A program made the position numbers and the translations under genes. This document shows positions 23,768-26,986 of a stretch of 26,986 nucleotides of DNA, in pieces. The notes beneath the pieces were generated by a model. The model saw nothing but the letters and a program-made list of their open reading frames with translations, searched no databases and had not been told where the DNA came from. Positions within the stretch are counted from its first letter, which is position 1. The number at the start of each line of letters is the position of its first letter. Source of the stretch: Desulfamplus sp. (lineage in GTDB: Bacteria; Desulfobacterota; Desulfobacteria; Desulfobacterales; Desulfobacteraceae); assembly GCA_015232935.1 (NCBI GenBank), contig JADFYT010000007.1, forward strand, positions 1 through 26,986, given 5' to 3'.

Positions 23768-23897
23768 AATGGAGCATCAAAAAATGTTTGAGTGTGACCT
23801 TTTTATTTTTAATTGACGCGGGGACGTATCGCAGCTACGCCCAATACCATGAATAAAATGCAAAAAGGCTGTACTCAAACTATTTTGATGCTCCATT
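23768..23897. repeat. 130-base imperfect palindrome
   Basis: Outer arms are perfect over 15 bases: AATGGAGCATCAAAA (23768-23782) with TTTTGATGCTCCATT (23883-23897). Further in, GTTTGAGT (23786-23793) pairs with ACTCAAAC (23873-23880) and CCTTTTT (23798-23804) with AAAAAGG (23862-23868). The apex holds a GGGaCGTA/TACGCCC hairpin (about 23821-23842). A 22-base part of the right arm recurs in reverse at 20803-20824. It looks like a MITE or a similar non-coding palindromic element and fills most of the gap between the SLOG-like gene and rfbB. Confidence 0.8.
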
Positions 23898-23920
23898 AAT
23901 CTGTCTGCCTGAACATTATT

Positions 23921-24475
23921 CTAATTATGACTAAACGATCTTTCAAACAGAGCTTTCATGGCTTTTTTTGCGTCATCCGAGAGATTTCGAGTACCGGTAC
24001 CCGCAAATGTTTTATGGCTGATTATCGGGTTTGCCTCTACCCAGGCGTTGTTGACCCAGGAAAACCATTTATTGCGATCCTGTTCATAAACAAAAACAGG
24101 CCGGTTAAACAGCTTTGCAAGCTCCACGCCCCATCCTGTTCCGCCTTTTACAGTATTATCCGGCAGTATCCATCCCACCACAAATACCTGATACCCGCTG
24201 TTTACCATGTGAAAAATGGACTGAATAACCTTACGGATAGTATCAACTTTTGAAAAATTCCTGCCCATACGTGCAGAAACTATATCCATGCTGATATCTC
24301 CCTTCTGAAGCTCTGCCTGTGAAAGCACCTTGAGACCAACTTCCCGCTCTATGGTGTGTCCATCAAATGTGAAATTAACCTCATTGATACCGAACTGCTG
24401 GGCAAGTTTTCCAAATTCCGCTTCCGCACCTTTATGACCGCCACTGAAAAGTGTTACATCTGACAAGTTAGACAT
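23921..24475 (-). CDS. SLOG-like Rossmann protein of unknown function
   Basis: A 184-residue cytoplasmic protein. It starts with a strand and glycine loop, VTLFSGGHKGAEAEFGKLAQ (about residues 7-26), the pattern of SLOG-superfamily nucleotide-binding folds (DprA/LOG/YpsA relatives), and a second conserved-looking block VFVVGWILPDNTVKGGTGWG followed by ELAKLFNRPVFVYE (about 97-131), where this fold usually recognises ligand and lists neighbouring entries. The end is Lys/Ala-rich and helical. AAGGACG before the ATG is a good ribosome site. It is not tightly linked to the EAL-HDOD gene 114 bases upstream or to rfbB downstream. The family assignment is by motif impression only; a nucleotide-sensor or sugar-nucleotide role is guesswork. 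Confidence 0.5.
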   Translation of the reverse strand: MSNLSDVTLFSGGHKGAEAEFGKLAQQFGINEVNFTFDGHTIEREVGLKVLSQAELQKGDISMDIVSARMGRNFSKVDTIRKVIQSIFHMVNSGYQVFVVGWILPDNTVKGGTGWGVELAKLFNRPVFVYEQDRNKWFSWVNNAWVEANPIISHKTFAGTGTRNLSDDAKKAMKALFERSFSHN

Positions 24476-24521
24476 ATTGTCGTCCTTTTTGTTTTTAGTT
24501 GATTTGTTTGTCTTTAGAAAA

Positions 24522-24540
24522 CCACGTCCTATGGGCGTGG
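24522..24540 (-). terminator. Probable terminator of the EAL-HDOD gene
   Basis: CCACGtCC-tat-GGgCGTGG folds into an 8-bp stem with a 3-base loop. On the minus strand it is followed by TTTTCT, 50 bases past the EAL-HDOD stop. The hairpin also resembles the ends of IS200/IS605-type elements, but no transposase is near. Confidence 0.5.
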
Positions 24541-24589
24541 ACAGGTCGATTCAAGCTATTTTTTTACTGTTCTTTGCCGTGAAAAGACC

Positions 24590-25804
24590 CTAAATTTTCA
24601 GAAAATTATCTGCCATTTTCAATGCATCCATGTAAAAAGAGGGTAAATTTTCCCCTAAGTCCTTATTTTTCTCTTCCGGCAACATGCAGGCATCCCATTG
24701 TCCTTTTTCAAAACAGATGCAAATAGATAGCAACTCATTAAAAACAGCATCATTGCCAAGCAGCCCATTGCTGACCTTTCTGGAAAAAGATATCTCTTCA
24801 AGAATGGTTGCCATTTTTTTATCAAGCATGGCATCAATGGTTGAGAAGAGTCCCATTGTAAAAAGCTCTTCATCAGTGAACGTGGTCTTGATAAGTTTGC
24901 CCATAAGTTCACACATTCTTGCCCTTACAATCGAGATTCGCATCAGCTCTTCTGGTTTGTTGTCACTCAATCCAGCCGCGGCAAGCACCCTTACAAACTG
25001 CTTTATGGTATCCTCACCAAGAAACGAAACCGCATCCCTGACCGTACTGATCTCATTGGCTCTTCTGAAATAGGGAGAGTTGATAAATTTCATGAGTTTA
25101 TATGATATGGAGATATCATTTTTGATCATCTGGGAGAGCTTGTCAAAACTCATCTGGCTCTTTCCGGTTTCAGCTATAAGATTAAGCAGGCCCATTTTGC
25201 TGGAAGGAATATCGGTTTTTGATATAACCTCGGGTTTTGAAAAAAAGTACCCCTGAAACAGTGAAAAACCCATATCTACGGCTTGAGAGAACTCTTCATG
25301 AGTCTCTACTTTCTCTGCCAGAAGAGTTATATTGAATTTGCTTTTCAATGTTTTTACAAGGCCTGCAATAGTATCCAGAGGAGTTGCCATAAGATCAAAC
25401 TTTATAATGTTGGCAAGTTTGATAAGGTTAAGATATTTTTTGTCAAAAATAAAATCATCCAGAGCGACTTTATATCCTTTTTTTCTGAACTCCTTAATGG
25501 CATTTTCAACAGACTGATCAGGTTCAACATCTTCCAGGATTTCAATAACAATACTCTCTTTCGGGAACAGAAGAGGAGTTTTGTTTAAAATCAACTCCCG
25601 TGTAAAATTGATAAAGCCGGGATGATTTCCTGTAATCTCACCGGTTCCCATTGAAAAAAAGGTGTTCGCAAGCAACCGTGAAGTGCCGATATCGCCGTCT
25701 ATGCCTGGAAAAGAGTTTTTAAGGCTGTCCCTGAACAGAAGTTCATACGCATATGTTTTTTTGTTTTTGTTCAATATGGGTTGTCGTCCGACAAAAATAT
25801 CCAT
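24590..25804 (-). CDS. EAL-HDOD signalling protein
   Basis: A two-domain protein (YuxH type). Residues 1-200 form a degenerate EAL domain: MDIFVGRQPILNKNKKTYAYELLFR, EILEDVEPD in the EAL region, KVALDDFIF, IIKFDLMATP and LLAEKVETHEEF. Not all metal-binding residues of an active c-di-GMP phosphodiesterase remain, so binding or a structural role is more likely than catalysis. Residues 205-400 form an HDOD domain (GLLNLIAETGKSQMS, DISISYKLMKFINSPYF, ISTVRDAVSFLGEDTIKQFV), which lacks HD nuclease residues. ATG 25804 is chosen over 25840 because MDIFVGRQPI is the family start and GAGGAAAGGGGAAA lies just before it. 404 residues, normal. The promoter region is shared with pepN and contains repeat A copy 2. 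Confidence 0.88.
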   Translation of the reverse strand: MDIFVGRQPILNKNKKTYAYELLFRDSLKNSFPGIDGDIGTSRLLANTFFSMGTGEITGNHPGFINFTRELILNKTPLLFPKESIVIEILEDVEPDQSVENAIKEFRKKGYKVALDDFIFDKKYLNLIKLANIIKFDLMATPLDTIAGLVKTLKSKFNITLLAEKVETHEEFSQAVDMGFSLFQGYFFSKPEVISKTDIPSSKMGLLNLIAETGKSQMSFDKLSQMIKNDISISYKLMKFINSPYFRRANEISTVRDAVSFLGEDTIKQFVRVLAAAGLSDNKPEELMRISIVRARMCELMGKLIKTTFTDEELFTMGLFSTIDAMLDKKMATILEEISFSRKVSNGLLGNDAVFNELLSICICFEKGQWDACMLPEEKNKDLGENLPSFYMDALKMADNFLKI

Positions 25805-25868
25805 AAATTTTTCCCCTTTCCTCGCATTCTTTACCAGCATACTACTTCTGCTCTTTCAAAATTCGGCA

Positions 25869-25940
25869 ATCGGGTGGCAAACCACTCAAAATATTGATCA
25901 GCCTTAAAATCCACCCGACGCTTTAAACCTTGAAAAGCAC
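25869..25940. repeat. Dispersed palindromic repeat A, copy 2
   Basis: Seventy-two bases matching 14044-14114, with the stem CGGGTGG (25871-25877) and CCACCCG (25911-25917) and the tail CTTTAAACCTT. It sits between the divergent EAL-HDOD and pepN genes. Confidence 0.75.
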
Positions 25941-26049
25941 GACAAGCATCGTATTGATTGTTTGTATGTCATACTGAAAAACTGTACATTTATTTATTTC
26001 TGACATAAAACAGGTAAAAACTCAACAGTTAATAAAGGAGACCAACGTG

Positions 26050-26986
26050 ATGGACAACGGCCAGACAGATAAAGACAAGTGCACTAAACACAAGACAAAA
26101 TATCTGAAAGATTACAAACCGCCGGCATACTTGATTGATAAGATTGACCTCAAATTTGACCTTGAAGAAGAGCAAACCCTTGTTACATCGACCATGAAAA
26201 TAAGACGAAATAGCGATGTGGCAAATAAGGAGACGCCTCTGGTACTGGACTGCAAGATGCTTGATCTTGTCTCGGTAGTTGCCAATGACATTGTGCTGTG
26301 TGCAAATGACTATGAAACAGGAAAGGATTTTTTCAGATTGCCAAGAGTCCCTGAAGAGTTTGTCCTTGAAATAAAAAACAGGCTCAAACCCCATGACAAT
26401 ACAGCTCTGGAAGGGCTGTACAAATCTGGCGGGAAAGGGCAATACAAAACAGGCGGCACATTTTGTACCCAGTGTGAAGCCGAAGGCTTTAGACGCATAA
26501 CCTGCTTTCCTGACAGGCCGGATGTTATGACACATTTTTCGTGCATCATAACAGCTAACAAGGAAAAATATCCGGTTCTGCTCTCCAATGGCAATCTTGT
26601 AGAAAAAGGCGATCTTGGGAATGGAAGGCATTTTGCAATATGGGATGACCCCTTTAAAAAGCCGTGCTATCTTTTTGCATTAGTTGCAGGAGACCTTTCG
26701 CTTATCGAAGATCATTTTATAACATGCTCGGGACGAAAAATAACCCTTCATATATATGTTGAGCATGAAAACAAAGACAAATGTGCCCATGCAATGGAAT
26801 CCCTCAAAAAATCTATGAAATGGGATGAGGAGCGTTTTGGAAGAGAGTATGACCTTGACCTTTACCAGATTGTGGCAGTCAACGACTTTAACATGGGTGC
26901 CATGGAGAACAAGGGCTTAAATGTCTTTAACTCAAAGTTTGTGCTTGCAGACACAAAAACAGCTACAGACATTGATTTTATGAATA
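26050..26986 (+). CDS. pepN: Aminopeptidase N, N-terminal part, partial
   Basis: M1-family zinc aminopeptidase that removes N-terminal amino acids from peptides in the cytoplasm. The frame begins with GTGATG (26047/26050); AAGGAG at 26035-26040 fits both starts, and ATG is chosen. N-terminal blocks are KDYKPPAYLIDKIDLKFDLE, ALEGLYKSGG, FCTQCEAEGFRRIT, FPDRPDVM and the substrate-binding GAMEN motif in NDFNMGAMENKGLNVFNSKF. The HExxH zinc site should lie just past the right edge. A 24-base unit is duplicated in part (26419-26442 and from 26443), giving YKSGGKGQ then YKTGGT, about 10 residues more than usual in front of the conserved FCTQCEAEGFR. About 312 residues are in the window of an expected 870. 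Confidence 0.93.
   Translation, partial: MDNGQTDKDKCTKHKTKYLKDYKPPAYLIDKIDLKFDLEEEQTLVTSTMKIRRNSDVANKETPLVLDCKMLDLVSVVANDIVLCANDYETGKDFFRLPRVPEEFVLEIKNRLKPHDNTALEGLYKSGGKGQYKTGGTFCTQCEAEGFRRITCFPDRPDVMTHFSCIITANKEKYPVLLSNGNLVEKGDLGNGRHFAIWDDPFKKPCYLFALVAGDLSLIEDHFITCSGRKITLHIYVEHENKDKCAHAMESLKKSMKWDEERFGREYDLDLYQIVAVNDFNMGAMENKGLNVFNSKFVLADTKTATDIDFMN

Noticed and set aside
24476..24589. IS200/IS605 end
   Set aside because: The hairpin fits, but there is no transposase or second end; a terminator explains it better.
26029..26631. 200-residue minus-strand frame opposite pepN
   Set aside because: Shadow of the conserved PepN N-terminal domain.

Overview
The window looks like a chromosomal piece of a moderately AT-rich, anaerobic Desulfobacterales-type bacterium (formerly Deltaproteobacteria). 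This rests on the mix of genes and on protein style: a 2[4Fe-4S] ferredoxin, a HEAT/receiver - ATP-grasp - K+ channel row, an EAL-HDOD protein and PepN. A magnetotactic or multicellular relative such as Desulfamplus or Magnetomorum is possible, but I cannot prove it. Both ends cut through genes, so this may be a whole contig.

Layout. 1-1030: start of a cysteine synthase gene and most of tmk, both on the minus strand. About 992-3289: the rest of the cysteine synthase on the plus strand, fused in frame to a cysteinyl-tRNA synthetase (CysS) domain. The two cysteine synthase halves point in opposite directions and tmk lacks its P-loop, so an inversion or a chimeric join lies near 990-1030. 3276-4534: a possible small ORF and an unknown gene. 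4657-4919: ferredoxin and terminator. 5003-8424: pyrG and eno, both minus. 8807-14022: galE, then a tight set of HEAT/receiver protein, RimK-like ATP-grasp and RCK-type K+ channel. 14315-15072: fau (minus) and serS (plus) diverge from facing promoters. 16631-20781: thrC, a LysM-like exported protein and a TPR protein. 20991-23728: rfbC, rfbA and rfbB on the minus strand, making a dTDP-4-keto-6-deoxy sugar. 23921-25804: a SLOG-like Rossmann protein and an EAL-HDOD protein, both minus. 26050 to the end: pepN, partial.

The genes are mainly housekeeping (nucleotide, amino acid and tRNA charging, glycolysis) with surface-sugar and signalling genes between them. No tRNA, rRNA, CRISPR array or intact transposase was seen.

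Three signals cut across the genes. (1) Many conserved enzymes carry in-frame, low-complexity insertions, several made of short tandem DNA repeats with periods of 15, 18, 21, 24 or 39 bp. (2) Intergenic spaces hold at least two families of dispersed, partly palindromic repeats plus a 130-bp palindrome. (3) The CysK-CysS fusion lacks the class I synthetase signatures (HIGH and KMSKS) although the zinc site is kept.
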